DNA of 64,000 nt, taken from NCBI GenBank assembly GCA_007570785.1, contig ML661885.1, positions 11,803,675 to 11,867,674 of the forward strand, given 5' to 3'. A program made the translations under genes and the position numbers. Each line of letters opens with the position of its first letter. Position 1 is the first letter of the stretch. Origin of the DNA: Antilocapra americana (Eukaryota > Chordata > Mammalia > Artiodactyla > Antilocapridae). Below, one piece after another: positions 10,735 to 22,049 of the stretch. Below the pieces are notes generated by a model. That model was not told the DNA's origin, ran no database searches, and was given only the letters and a program-made list of their open reading frames with translations.

Positions 10735-13075
10735 AGGATCATAAGAAAACACTATGAACATGTGTATACCAATCAATTAGATAATCTAGGTGAAATAAAC
10801 AAATGTCTAGAGACATGAATTACTGAAACTGGCCTAGAATAAATAGAAAACCTAAATAAATCTATAACAAATAATGAGATTGACTCAGTAATCAAAAACT
10901 ACCAAAGTCGAAGACTAAATGGTTTCACTGGTAAATCCTATCAAACATTTAAAGAAGAAAGAACATCAACATTTCTTAGGCAGTTCTAAAAATAAGAGAA
11001 GAGAACAATTCTCAGCTCATTTTTTGAAGCCAGTATTACCCTGATACCAAAACCAGAAAAAGAAACCACAAGAAGCGAAAGCTGCAGGCCAAAAGCGTTT
11101 ATGACTGTAGATGTAAAGACGCTATAAAAAAAATGCTAGTAAACTGAATCCAGCAGCATATTAAAAGGATTATACACCATGTCCAAGTGAAATTTATTCC
11201 AGGAATGCAGGATGATTCAAAATTCAAAAATCAATTGGTGAGATATAGCACAGAACAAGAAATCAACAGATTGAGGAGAAAAACCAAGTGATCATATCCA
11301 CAAATGCAGAAAGGCATTTGACAAGATGCAACACTTTTCATGAATAAAAACAGTCAGCAGACAAGGAATAGAAGGGAACTTTGTCAACATGATGAAGGAT
11401 ATTTATGAAAAAAAAAAAGCCTGTAAGTAAGATCATCATGGACTGAACTATGTCACTTCAAAATTCATATGTTGAAGCCCTAATGCCCAATGTGACTGTA
11501 TTTAGAGATACTCCTATTAAAAATTAGGAGTAAATGATACCGTTTGGAAAAAGGAGAACAAAGCTAGAGAGTTCACACTTCCCAATTTCAAAATGTACTA
11601 CCAAGCTATAGTAATCAACTCATACTTCCACGGCCAGTTGATTTTAGATAAAGACAACAAGACCTATCAATGATGAAAAAATAATCTTCTCAATAAATAG
11701 TGCTGGAATAATTAGAATGACCACATGTAAAACCCGGAAGTTGGACCTCTACTTCATGCCACTCACAAAAATTAGCTCAAAGTGGAACAAAATCTAAATG
11801 CAAGAGCTGAAACTCTGAAACTCTTAGAGGAACCCACAGGAATAAGTAAGTCTTCATGAACACAGATTTGGCAAAGGATGCTTAGATATGACAGAATAGA
11901 CATAGCTAACAATACAAAAAAATAGATAAATTGGATTTTACCAAAATTTAAGATGTTTTGTACAGCAAAGGACATTGCCAAGAAAGTAAAAAGAGAACCT
12001 ACATGATAGGGAAAAATGTCTACAAATCATATATCTGATAAGGTTTCATTATACAGAATATATAATGAACACTGAGAATGCAATAACAAAAAGACCACCA
12101 ACTCAATGAAATAGGCAAAAGATGTGAATAAGTATTTCTTCAAAGATGTTATGCAAATGGCCAACAAGCACTTGCTCAGCATCCTTGGTCATTAGAGAAA
12201 TGCAAATCAAAACCACAATGAGATTTCACTTCACACCCATTAGAATAGACATAATTTTAAAAAAGGAGGGGGGAAGGAAATAAGCATTGGTAAGGGTGTG
12301 AAGAAATAGAATACGCAGACTTTGTCAGTAAGAATGTAAAATGATGCAGACACTGTAGAAAAGTTTGATGGTTTCTCAAAAAGTTAAACATAGAATTACC
12401 ATACGACCCAATAAGTCCTCTGCAGTGTATATAACCAGCATGTTGAAAACAGGTATTTGAACTAAAATTTGTACACAAATGTTCATGGCAGCACTGTTTG
12501 TAATAGCTAAAGTGTGGAAACCACTCAAATGTCCATCAATAGATGAACAAAGAAACAGTAGTGGACACATACAATGAAATATTATTCAGCAATACAAAGG
12601 AATGAAGTATGGATAGCAAGCTACAATGTGCATGGATCTTGACAACATTATGCTAAGTGAAAGAAGCCAGACACCAAAGATCCTGTATTGCAATATCCAG
12701 AATAGGCTAATTCATTGAGAAAGAAAACAGATTGGTGATTTCCAGGGGCAGGGAGAGAGTTTGAAAGTGACTGCTTAATGACTATGGGATTTTCTTTCGG
12801 GATGATAATGTTTGAGAATTAGATAGAAGTGGTGATTGTACAGCATTGTGAATGTATTAAAACTCACTGAGGATGTACTGTACAACACGTGGAATATAGC
12901 CTGTATTTTTTAATAGCTGTAAATGGAGTACAGCCCTTAAAATTGTTTAAAGAATTATAAATTTTAAAAGGTTGAATAAATAAAAACAAAACCCACTGCT
13001 TTGTACCCTTTAAAATTAAGTTTATAGTATGTGAATTTCATCTCAATTTTTAAAATAAAAAAATAGAAAGAAAAG
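10735..13075 (+). mobile_element. old L1 (L1M-like), ORF2 and 3' end, sense, interrupted
   Basis: Sense L1. The section at 10735-11436 corresponds to the ORF2 reverse-transcriptase entry (gaagccagtattaccctgat, then ttcaggaatgcaggatgattc-like text). The section at 11546-12660 is the ORF2 C-terminal third (gtgctggaataat, agagaaatgcaaatcaaaac). The section at 12660-13075 is the 3' UTR (atatccagaataggc, gtatgtgaatttcatctcaa). Stops occur in all frames. The central RT palm region is missing where an LTR-like fragment (11438-11540) now lies, so a deletion accompanied or followed that event. Long dead. Confidence 0.85.
11438..11540 (+). repeat. MaLR-like LTR 5' fragment inside L1
   Basis: The phrases atggactgaactatgtcact, caaaattcatatgttgaagc, cctaatgcccaatgtgactg and tatttagagata match the start of a common mammalian LTR. 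The fragment near 49.4 kb has the same opening. Only about 100 bases survive. Confidence 0.6.
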
Positions 13076-13398
13076 AAGAAAATTAATTTAACCATGCCCC
13101 TAGAACACCACAACATCTTGATTGCATTTTCTATAACCAAAAATCCTGTAAGAATCGGCACTCTCCACATACCCAAAGGCATATGTAAATGCAAACTAGT
13201 TAAGTGTGCAATCACTTCTAGACTAGACTATTCCTCAGGCTTCTGGGCTCTGATTCAGGCAAGGCAACCCTAAAACTCTTCTAGAATTCCCAATCTATTC
13301 TGTTGCTGTGTCATCCTAATTCTTGGCCCCATAATTCCCCACTAGAGTTCATTGGTCTAACTTCTGTTCTGGCTTCTCAATATAAGCCTCCAGTATTC
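13076..13398. other. unassigned sequence
   Basis: Nothing recognised between the L1 3' end and the antisense BovB. Confidence 0.45.
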
Positions 13399-13962
13399 AT
13401 TGTTGTTTTCAGTCGCTAAGTCATGTCCGACTCTTTTCAACCCCATGGACTGCAGCATGCCAGGCTTCCTTGTCCTTTACTATCTCCCTGAGTTTGCTCA
13501 AATTCATGTTCATTGAGTCAGTGATTCTATCTAACCATCTCATCCTCTGGTACCCCCTTCTCCTTTTGCCTTCAATCTTTCCCAACATCAGTGTCTTTTC
13601 TGATAAGTTGGCCCTTCGCATCAAGTGGCCAAATTATTGGAGCTTCACCATCAGTCCTTCTAATGAATATTCATTGTTGATTTCCCTTAGGATTGACTGA
13701 TTTGATCTCCTTGCATTCCAAGGGACTCTCAAGAGTCTTCTCCAGCACCACAATTTGAAAGCATCAATTTGGTGCTCAGACTTCTTTACAGTTCAACTCT
13801 CACATCCACACATAACAACTGGAAAAATCATAGCTTTGACTATATGGATCTTTGTCAGCAAAATGGTGTCTCTGCTTTTTAATATGCTGTCCATGTTTTT
13901 TATAGCTTTCTCTCCAAGGAGCAAGCAGCTTTTAATTTCATGACTACAATCACAGTCCACAG
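13399..13962 (-). mobile_element. BovB LINE 3' fragment, antisense
   Basis: Antisense BovB from the tail (ttttcagtcgctaagtcatg) through gtgattctatctaaccatct and tccagcaccacaatttgaaag, to aatttcatgactacaatcac. That is about 560 bases of the post-RT region. The short open frames on either strand are BovB coding text broken by stops. Confidence 0.92.
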
Positions 13963-14486
13963 TATGAAAGAAGATAAGCCATTCTGGGTCAACTTTACAC
14001 ATCCCAGCTTACCAGGATTCCCTTAACAGTCTAGCCTGATAAGCTTAAATATCCCTTTACTTCTAAAACTAAACTTGCTCAACTAGAGTATATGACTTTA
14101 CTGCTCTGCTCTGAAGCATTAATTCTTTTTGAAACTAAATACACTCATTAGTATTATTTAAAGCCTGTTTGGCTAAAGTTTATTACTTATCATCTTCTAT
14201 GAGTTTCTGGCCTTGGGCTTTAATTAATCTATGCTAAGAATGTTAAATTCCATCCTTGCCATTCTTCATTTTACCAAGCTTAAAAATGCTGCCAAACATT
14301 CAGCCACTCCAATTCATAGAGCTCTGTCTGTGCTCAAAAGTCTGGTTTGTAACAAAGATGGAAGAAAGGACATATATAAAGGCAGGACATGGGTTTTGAA
14401 CTTCATGAATAAAATTACTAAAATATAACATTGGAAAGATGCAAAATTTGGAGTTCAGAAATGTTGAGCCAATATTTTGCAAAGCA
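13963..14486. other. unassigned sequence
   Basis: No repeat recognised. Open frames of 60-65 residues lack any support. Confidence 0.45.
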
Positions 14487-14569
14487 TTGGGTTGACCAAA
14501 AAGTTGATTTGGGTTTTTCTGTTACATTGAATGGAAAAACACGAACAAACTTTTTTGCCAACCCAACAA
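14487..14569. mobile_element. mariner-derived palindromic MITE
   Basis: An element of about 83 bases whose ends are near-perfect inverted repeats: ttgggttgaccaaaaagttg on the left and cttttttgccaacccaa on the right. A short centre around cattgaatgg separates them. This is the form of the bovine non-autonomous mariner (Tc1/mariner superfamily), which has no transposase gene. The expected TA target duplication is not intact: both flanks read ca. Confidence 0.85.
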
Positions 14570-15002
14570 GTTGGCAGAAAAGTCTAAGCACCTTTCAATC
14601 ACCAGCTAGTAAATATCACCACCCTCACAGAGGCCTTTAATTTGGAAAGAGCCCTGCAGGAAAATGGATAAAGTCAAACCATGTAATAAGCTCCCTTTTA
14701 CCTTTCTAATTTCACTTTTTAAGAACTTTGTCCTCTATCTAAGCCCATTTAAGCATGCAACTCCTAGGATTCATAAACATCCAAAACACAGTTGCTTCTA
14801 CAGTAATAGCTAGTATTTATATGATTACAAAGCAATTTCACACCCTGACTCATTTGACAAAGTAGGAAGCATAAATGTTATCAACCTCATTTTAAAGATG
14901 AGCAGCCTTAAAATGAAAATGTTGGTTATAAACTGATGAGCCACAGATCTGGAAGCCAGACCCAGATGCTTTATTCCCAATGTCCTTAAACTCATTATGT
15001 TG
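14570..15002. other. unassigned sequence
   Basis: Nothing recognised. Its right end supplies the target site of the next SINE. Confidence 0.45.
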
Positions 15003-15203
15003 CTGTTGCGTGCATACCCAGCCATGTCCAACTCTTTGTGACCCTAGGGACTGTAGGCTTCTCTGTCCATGGGACTCTCCAGGCAAGAATACTGGAGGGG
15101 GTTGCCTTTACCTCCTCTGAGGGATCCTCCAGACCCAGGGATTGAACCCACCTCTCCTGCATTGGCAGGTGGGTTATTTACCATTGAGCTACCTGAGAAG
15201 CCC
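15003..15203 (-). mobile_element. Bov-tA SINE, antisense, with target-site duplication
   Basis: Antisense Bov-A body (ccatgtccaactctttgtga, then aggcaagaatactggagggg) and a complete tRNA-like head (gagctacctgagaagccc). Flanks carry a 13-base duplication with two transitions: aaactcattatgt at 14988-15000 and aaattcattatgc at 15205-15217. Confidence 0.93.
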
Positions 15204-16499
15204 TAAATTCATTATGCTATTTCTCAAGTGAACTGTTCTACCTGACTGTCCCAAATATCTGTTTGCTTCTATTGTTCACGTTTACTTTTTCTGGAAGGAT
15301 TTTTAGGCACATGCAAAATACCTACTCCATATATGATAATTTTCAATTTAAGTAGATTAATTTTAATTAATAATGCATAGAAAATATTACATAAATCATT
15401 GGAAGATTAAAATAAAAAAATTGAATAAGACATTGAAATGAATTTAAAGAGTGATAAGAGTCACCCAAATGACTAAAATACACATTAACAGTGTTTTTCA
15501 AATGTTCCTTACAGTATAACTTACCTGAGGGTACTAGTAAGAGTCCCAAGGGCCTCCCCTGAAGTTTTTTAACATTCTGCATCTGTATGTTATCAAATAT
15601 TCAAGAAAGTTCTTCTGATGGGAAACATATTCTGAATTACAGAATGTTGATGGTAATAACAGGGACAACTGAAGTCCCATGGCACCTCAAAGAACATAGA
15701 GTTTGCCTCTAGTTGTGGAAATCTACAAAGGTCACATGGAGAAAGTGATATTCAAGTTTTGACAGCTGGGCAGGATTTCAATAGCAGAGAAAACTCTAGG
15801 GCAAAGACAAAGTGTCATGACTACATATACTGCTTTTCAGGATGGAAATTATTTCACTGTAACTAATGCCTGCAATGCATGTCAGGAAGGATAAGGCCAT
15901 GTTGCAAGGGGTCTTTGTCTCCTTACACTCAAGGATTTTAAATTAATTCACTATGTAATGAGGAACAATGATAGGTTTGGTTTCTTTAGAGGCCAAACCA
16001 ATTGATTGTCCAAACTTCTCCATGCTAGTTTTTATTGACTCCAGAATGAAGTCAAAATGATCACTCATTTTCATTACTTAAAGCCAAAGCAATGATTTTT
16101 ATTAAAAAAAGAAAAACAGTTCAATTTGCTAGGCAATTGAACAGATCATTTATATAAATGAAAGTTTGTGTGTATAAATATGAAAGATAATTATTATTCT
16201 TTATGTACTTTGTAAGTATTTATAAATCTTCTCTGGTAAACTGGAGTTAAATTTATCATGCTCATCTTTGTCCATTACTTTATTTACTGTGTATCTACAA
16301 TATTTCCCTTTCACATTCTATTGCAATTATTTCTGCAGCATCCAGCTGAAAAGTCTTATTAAAATACTTGGGTAAGTATTTTGAATTTGAGATTTATTTT
16401 TCTCATATGATTGGATCTAAGAGACCCAGTGATGGAAAAACAACCCTAACATGCAAGCCATTTTAGTTATCACACCATGTATGATTGCCCATTCTAACT
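15204..16499. other. unassigned A+T-rich sequence
   Basis: No repeat or coding feature recognised over about 1.3 kb. Confidence 0.45.
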
Positions 16500-17420
16500 A
16501 AATACTGACATCAACAAGACACAACCCTATCCACCAGGAGTTTGCATTCCAGTAGAGGAAGACGTAAGTGCTAATAAATTAAAGCAATGACTTGCTGCAT
16601 TGCAGTGATAGAGAGGCTGAATAGTAAACAGGGAAAGAAGGTGTGTTCAGATTTACATAAGGTGGGAGTTTGGAAGTGAAAATCAATGGTGACAAGAACA
16701 GATTAGAGATAAGAAAAGCTTCCTAGAGCAAGTGATGCTTGAGCAGAGTCTTTAAAGATGATTATGTGTCCACAGGCAAGAAGAAGAAATCATACAATTC
16801 AGCATAAGCAAAGAAAGAGGATATCCTGACATGTTCTAAACCAACAATAGTTTGGTTTGCTCACATTTTGAAGATGAGCAAGCAGAGACTTACTAAGGTT
16901 ATATAGCTTGCTCAGTATAACAGTGTCATTATCAGTAAGATCTCAGTTGATGGTACTTAATGCTCTAAGCTTCAATCTACACTGTCTCTTGACAACTTGA
17001 ATTTGGCCAGTAGTAATGGAGAAATGGAATACAGGAAGGATTTAAATCATGTGCACTGACTTCATCCCTCAAATACTTATGGAGTGTCAGTCATTGAATG
17101 GTGCTGAAGGTACAGAAGTCAAGGAGATACCCAGAGTCTCTGCCCTGTTGTCTACATTCTGGTGGAAATAAAGAAGACAAAATCTGCAGAATTTGACTGT
17201 CTCATGAGGACTGTAAGAAAGAATTGGAGAGATCTAGGCTATATGGGTCATTTGGACCCATATAGTACATTTGGAAAATATTCATTCCACAAACACTATT
17301 GAGTCCCTACTACCTGAAGATACAAAGATACAGAGGACACCGTCTCTCCCTTCTAGAAGCTCAAGCTAGCTACTCTGGGCAGCAGAGCTTAGGAGAATTA
17401 GTAAGCATAAATAAACTCAC
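16500..17420 (-). repeat. L2 LINE fossils, antisense, two or three pieces
   Basis: Antisense L2 3' text appears in pieces. Around 16530-16780: ggagtttgcattccagtaga, cttcctagagcaagtgatgc, ttgagcagagtctttaaag. Around 17060-17190: ctcaaatacttatggagtg, tctctgccctgttgtctaca, ttctggtgga. Around 17278-17390: ttccacaaacactattgagt, ccctactacctgaagatac. The order suggests two separate L2 3' ends in the same orientation. No coding capacity remains. Confidence 0.6.
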
Positions 17421-17520
17421 AAACCTTGGCTCTTACTTACCCAGAGGCATTCAAATCAGATCCACCTTATTACACAAATCATAACCAGTAGCTACTCAGG
17501 AGAAATTTTGATGCTTTTTT

Positions 17521-17684
17521 ATTTTATTTTTTTTTCATATAGATTTATTTTATTTCTTTTTTTTTTTAAATTTTCTTTACTTTATTGTGTTGGTTTTGCC
17601 ATACATTGACATGAATCTGCCATAGGTATACATATGTTCCCCCTCCAGAACCCCCCTCCCTCCTCCCTCCCAATTCCCTCCCCC
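17521..17684 (-). mobile_element. artiodactyl L1 3' end, short antisense insertion
   Basis: T-rich tail, then cttactttattgtgttggt-like text, gttttgccatacattgacat and ccccctccagaacccccctc: the extreme 3' end of a young artiodactyl L1, in antisense. The insertion is only about 160 bases. Flanking duplication: gatgctttttt at 17510-17520 and gatgccttttt at 17686-17696. Confidence 0.88.
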
Positions 17685-17832
17685 TGATGCCTTTTTAAAA
17701 TACTCATACTGGTCTCCCAAAGTGAATTTTGCATTTATATTCATTTACATGCATTTATATTTTTAAGTCACCCCTTTTTGAAAATACCCTCTAAACATGG
17801 TAAGATATATCAAACTGTTTTTGTTTTATTAT

Positions 17833-18037
17833 GTTGTATAAGCTAAGTTGTGTCAGATTCTCTTGTGACCCCATGAACTGTAACCCACTTGACTCCTCTG
17901 ACCATGGGATTTCCCAGGCAAGACTACTGGATTGGGTTTCCATACCTTCCTCCAGGGAATCTTCCCAACCCAGGAATCAAACCCGTGTCTCTTGCATTGC
18001 AAGAGGATTCTTTATTTTTAAGCCACCAAGGAAGACC
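17833..18037 (-). mobile_element. Bov-tA SINE, antisense
   Basis: Antisense Bov-A body (gtgaccccatgaactgtaac, then ggcaagactactggattggg) and head (ttaagccaccaaggaagacc). Moderately diverged. Confidence 0.9.
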
Positions 18038-18570
18038 TTGCTTTATTATATATATTGGCAAAAATAGGAAACTATTTTAAAATGTGATGTGTTAGATGCC
18101 AATTAAACAGTAAAGAAACACTTGGAAAGTTTATAAGTGAACCAACAAATAATAATAGACTACAAATTCTACAAAGTTCTTTCCCTTTTAAGCAAAAAAG
18201 AAAAAATAAAAATCAGTTATACTTGTCCCCAAATCTATATTTTGCCAATTGAATTTGTTGTTGTAATTAGATAATGCAATTAAAAAACACATTAGTGAAT
18301 ATGGGTGTTAAGGGAAAAATAAATCAGAAAAAAAATTGAATCTATTGATTATATAAAAAGTTAATTTTTAACTATATAATAAATAAAATAAAATAAATAA
18401 TAATAATAAAAGAAAGTCATTTAAAAATATTGCTATTAGGTAAGAGCAAGTCAATTATTAAAAAAGGTTGCACAAGTTTAGAATCATTTTGCATTCAGAT
18501 AATTTGAATGCATCTTTAAATCACAGCTCTACTTTGAAAAGTTAATTCCTGAATTTATAGATGATATAAC
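18038..18570. other. unassigned A+T-rich sequence with ATAA-type simple repeat
   Basis: An imperfect aaata/taa tract lies at 18378-18411. The rest is unrecognised. Confidence 0.45.
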
Positions 18571-18585
18571 AAAAGCATAGTTTCT

Positions 18586-19407
18586 TTTTCTTTTTTAAAT
18601 TTTCTTTACTTTATTGTGTTGGTTTTGCCATACATTGACATGAAACCGCCATGGGTTTACATATGCTCCCCCTCCAGAAGCCCCCTCCCCCCTCCCAATT
18701 CCCTCCCCCTAGGACATCTTGGTGCACCAGCCCCGAGCATCAACCCTGGGCTGGTGATTGATTTCACATATGATAATTAACATGTTTCAATGCCATTCTC
18801 CCGTATCATCCCACCCTTGCCCTCTTCCACAGAGTCCATGAGTCTGTTCTATATATCTGCATTCCTTTTGCTGTCTCGCATGCAAGGTTCTTGTTACCAT
18901 CTTTCTAAATTCCATATATATGCCCAATGTTAAACGCACCAATATTTGAATCATAGGAGTCCCAGAAGAAGAAGACAAAAAGAAAGACCATCAGAAAATT
19001 CTTGAGGAGATAATAGTTGAAAACTTCCCTAAATTGGGAAAGGAAATAATCACTCAAGTCCAAGAAACCCAGAGAGTCCCAAATAGGATGAACCCCAAGT
19101 GGAACACCCCAAGACACATATTAATCAAATTAACAAATATCAAACTCAAAGAGCAAATATTAAAAGCAGCAAGAGAAAAACAACAAATAACTCACAAGGG
19201 GAATCCCATAAGGATAACAGCTGATCTCTCAATAGTAACACTTCAGGCCAGAAGGGAATGGCAGAACATACTTAAAGTCATGAAAGAAAATAATCTACAA
19301 CCCCGATTACTGTACCCAACAAGGATCTCATTCAAATTTGAAGGAGAAATCAAAAGCTTTCCAGACAAGCAAAAGCTGAGAGAATTCAGCAACACCAAAC
19401 CAGCGCT
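18586..19407 (-). mobile_element. L1 insertion with 5' inversion (twin-primed)
   Basis: Left part, 18586 to about 18921: antisense 3' end of a young L1, from the T-rich tail through gttttgccatacattgacat to ttctaaattccatatatatg. At about 18922 the orientation flips. The right part, to 19407, is sense L1 ORF1 sequence. One 15-base duplication brackets the whole: aaaagcatagtttct at 18571-18585 and aaaagcacagtttct at 19408-19422, with a single mismatch. So both halves arrived in one event, as twin priming produces. The ORF1 half lies several kilobases upstream of the 3' end in an intact L1, so everything between was lost at the junction. Confidence 0.9.
19034..19407 (+). pseudogene. L1 ORF1p C-terminal domain remnant
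   Basis: An open run of about 125 residues with the L1 ORF1p RNA-binding core: TPRHILIKLTNIKLKEQILK, AAREKQQITHKGNPIRITAD, LQARREWQNI, LQPRLLYPTR and FPDKQKLREF. ORF1p is the trimeric nucleic-acid chaperone of L1. The N-terminal coiled coil is missing and the last codons read into the target duplication. The apparent start Met is internal. It lies in the inverted part of a twin-primed insertion, so it cannot be expressed from an L1 promoter. Confidence 0.88.
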
Positions 19408-19644
19408 AAAAGCACAGTTTCTATAAGGAAGACTTCAAATTCTAGTAGGGAAAGATATCATCAAAAAAAAATCTATATTTCTGCATCACAATATTGATGA
19501 ATGAATATATATTTTACAAATTAAAATGAAAAGGTTATGGTATGATTTCATAGCATTTTATTATGAATTTTTTAAGTTTTTACAATTAATAGAAAAAAAA
19601 TCACCATTCCTGTATGTATCATTTATGGAGGTTTCTACTAAATA

Positions 19645-20417
19645 ACCTCAGATATGTAGATGACACCACCCTTGTGGCAGAAAGTGAATAAGAACTAAAG
19701 AGCCTCTTGATTGAAAGTGAAACAGGAGAGTGAAAACGTTGGCTCAAAGCTCAACATTCAGAAAACTAAGATCAGGGCATCCAGTCCCATCACTTCATGG
19801 GAAATAGATGGGAAACAGTGGCTGACTTTATTTTAGGGAGCTCCAAAATCACTATAAATGGTGATTGCAGCCATGAAATTAAAAGAATCTCACTCCTTGG
19901 AAGGAAAGCTATGACCAACCTAGATAGCATATTAAAAAGCAGAGACATTACTTTGCTAACAAAGGTCCATATCATCAAGGCTATGGTTTTTCCAGTGGTC
20001 GTGTATAGATGTGAGAGTTGAATTATAAAGAAAGCTGAGAGCCAAAGAATTGATGCTTTTGAATTGTGGTGTTGGAGAAGACTCTTGAGAGTCCCTTGGA
20101 CTGCAAGGAGATCCAACCAGTCCATCCTAAAAGAGATCAGTCCTGGGTGTTCATTGCAAAGACTGATGTTGAAGCTGAAACTCCAATACTTTGGCCACCT
20201 GATGTGAATAACTGACTCATTTGAAAAGACCCTGATGCTGGGTAAGATTGAGGGCAGGAGGAGAAGGGGACAACAGTGGTTGGATGGCATCACCGACTCA
20301 ATGGACATGAGTTTGGTTAGGCTCCGGGAGTTGTTGATGGACAGGGAGACTCTGTGTGCTACAGTTCATGGGGTCTCAAAAGAGTCAGACACAACTGAGT
20401 GACTGAACTGAACTGAA
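19645..20417 (+). mobile_element. BovB LINE, 5'-truncated, with 10-base flanking repeats
   Basis: Sense BovB entering at acctcagatatgtagatgac (RT motif YVDD, with Ala changed to Val) and continuing to the tail (gtgactgaactgaactgaa). Stops break it, for example the tga or taa in gtgaataagaactaaag near 19690. The 10-base sequence ctactaaata stands at both ends (19635-19644 and 20418-20427). A long antisense open frame over 19790-20308 is a by-product. Confidence 0.93.
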
Positions 20418-20602
20418 CTACTAAATATCCAAAGAGAGAGACCTTTCTAGTTACATTCAGGTTTTAATTGAACTTTGCCTCCAGCAAAGTGATTTCATAC
20501 AATATTTTCAAATTGAACAATCCAATATTAACTCTTGACCCCTATTTGTGGAAAAGGGAGGGTAGCTGCAAACTTCTTTAAGCTAATATATGTGTAAAAT
20601 TA

Positions 20603-20745
20603 GGGCTTCGCTGGTGGTTCAGAAATTAAAGAATCTGCCTGCAATGCAGGAGACCTGGGTTCAATCCCTGGGTCGGAAAGATCCTCTGGAGAAGAAATGT
20701 CTACCCATTCCAGTATTCTTGCCTGGAGATTATCCTTTGCAGATG
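20603..20745 (+). mobile_element. Bov-tA SINE, 3'-truncated
   Basis: Head gggcttcgctggtggttcag, box-B-like gacctgggttcaatccctgg, and the first half of the Bov-A body to ttcttgcctggaga. The sequence then departs from the family. Confidence 0.88.
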
Positions 20746-21464
20746 GGCAACTGTCTTCCCTCTGACTCAAGAAATCTGCTGTAGCCTCATGTGAAGACAG
20801 TAACCATTTAAATGCCTTTGGGAAGCTAATAAAATCATAAATGTAGTGAGAAAGGGAAAATAATCATAGTTTTATGAGGATTGATCCTCATTTGTCAAAT
20901 CTGACTTCATAGAAATGTCTTGTGCCCTCACAGGAAATATTTTATGTGGTTAAAATAATGAGTACCCCTCATATCTGAACACTTTGTATCAAAGAGTCAG
21001 TTTAAGACAGAGTGGCTTGAAACAGAACACATCCTGTCTTTTCCTTGATTTTTCAGTTTGCTTTCCTTGCAATCTGTCAATTATAGGTTTAAAACAAGGG
21101 GAATAATGTCTAAGTATCGAGTTTCCATTTTTCTATATGCAATTTTACTAGAATGAGAGAAGAAAAGGAACGCCAGTGAAAGAAATAAGGACTTGAATAA
21201 GGTCAGCTAATGTGGCTGCAGTGTGGTGAGTGGCTTTGTGTGAAGTGTCCTTTCTGATTTTGTGGTGGGAACTAGGTAGAGAATGTGGCTTCCCATGGCC
21301 TCCTTTGCCATCTCAGTTTTACTGCTTTAGCTACGTGGAATGGAATCTCCTCATTTTTTTCCCCATAAATCCAAATCAAACTCATACATGACTCCAGAAA
21401 GATGAAAATTTACTCAAATTAATAATAAAAAAAACTGACTGTGTGGTATCACACAGCATCTGGT
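20746..21464. other. unassigned sequence
   Basis: No recognisable repeat or gene. Confidence 0.45.
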
Positions 21465-21617
21465 AGTGGGAGGAGATGCTGAAACGACAGGATGGCATCA
21501 CCGACTCAATGGACATGAGTTTGAGTAAACTCTGGGAGTTGGCTATGGACAGGGAGGCCTGCAGTCCATGGGATCACAAACAGTCGGACATGACTGAGTG
21601 ACTGAACTGAACTCAAT
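21465..21617 (+). mobile_element. BovB LINE, short 3' end
   Basis: About 150 bases of BovB tail: gatggcatcaccgactcaat, ggacatgagtttgagtaaac and gacatgactgagtgactgaa. It misses a short block in the gcgtgctgcag region. Confidence 0.9.
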
Positions 21618-22049
21618 CAGAAAATAGGCTAGAAAATTATATGGCAACTCTATGATGCATTTCTATCACATCTAAAAATATGCTTTTTGGTTTTTAAAGG
21701 TGGTTTGAATTCAACACAAATACAGATCCCTTAAAGGTCAGATTTGTCAGTTTGGTAATTGTGCTGTTATTGTTAGCTATTAGAGCACTGAACTAACTCC
21801 TGGGATAGTGACATATCATATAAGTGACTCCTATCCGGCTGAAACCCTTGCCTTTTGGGCTGCCACTTTTGGAAGAGAACTGAAATTATCTAGTTGGTGT
21901 TTGATCTGTTGTATTTAAAAGCTATTTCTTTGAAGAGAGAAACTTCTCAAAAGTGTTTTCAAGTTTGCTTTTTTAAAACTCATTATACCTAACTTTAATT
22001 GATACCTTAACCTTTTAGTTTTTCTTGTCTGTCATGGAGGGTCTGCAAA
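21618..22049. other. unassigned sequence
   Basis: Nothing recognised. Confidence 0.4.

Noticed and set aside
19790..20308. 172-residue minus-strand open frame
   Set aside because: It is the exact antisense of a sense BovB copy. The same antisense protein recurs wherever BovB tails occur (39292-39828, 47791-48234, 59648-60145), so it is a property of the repeat.
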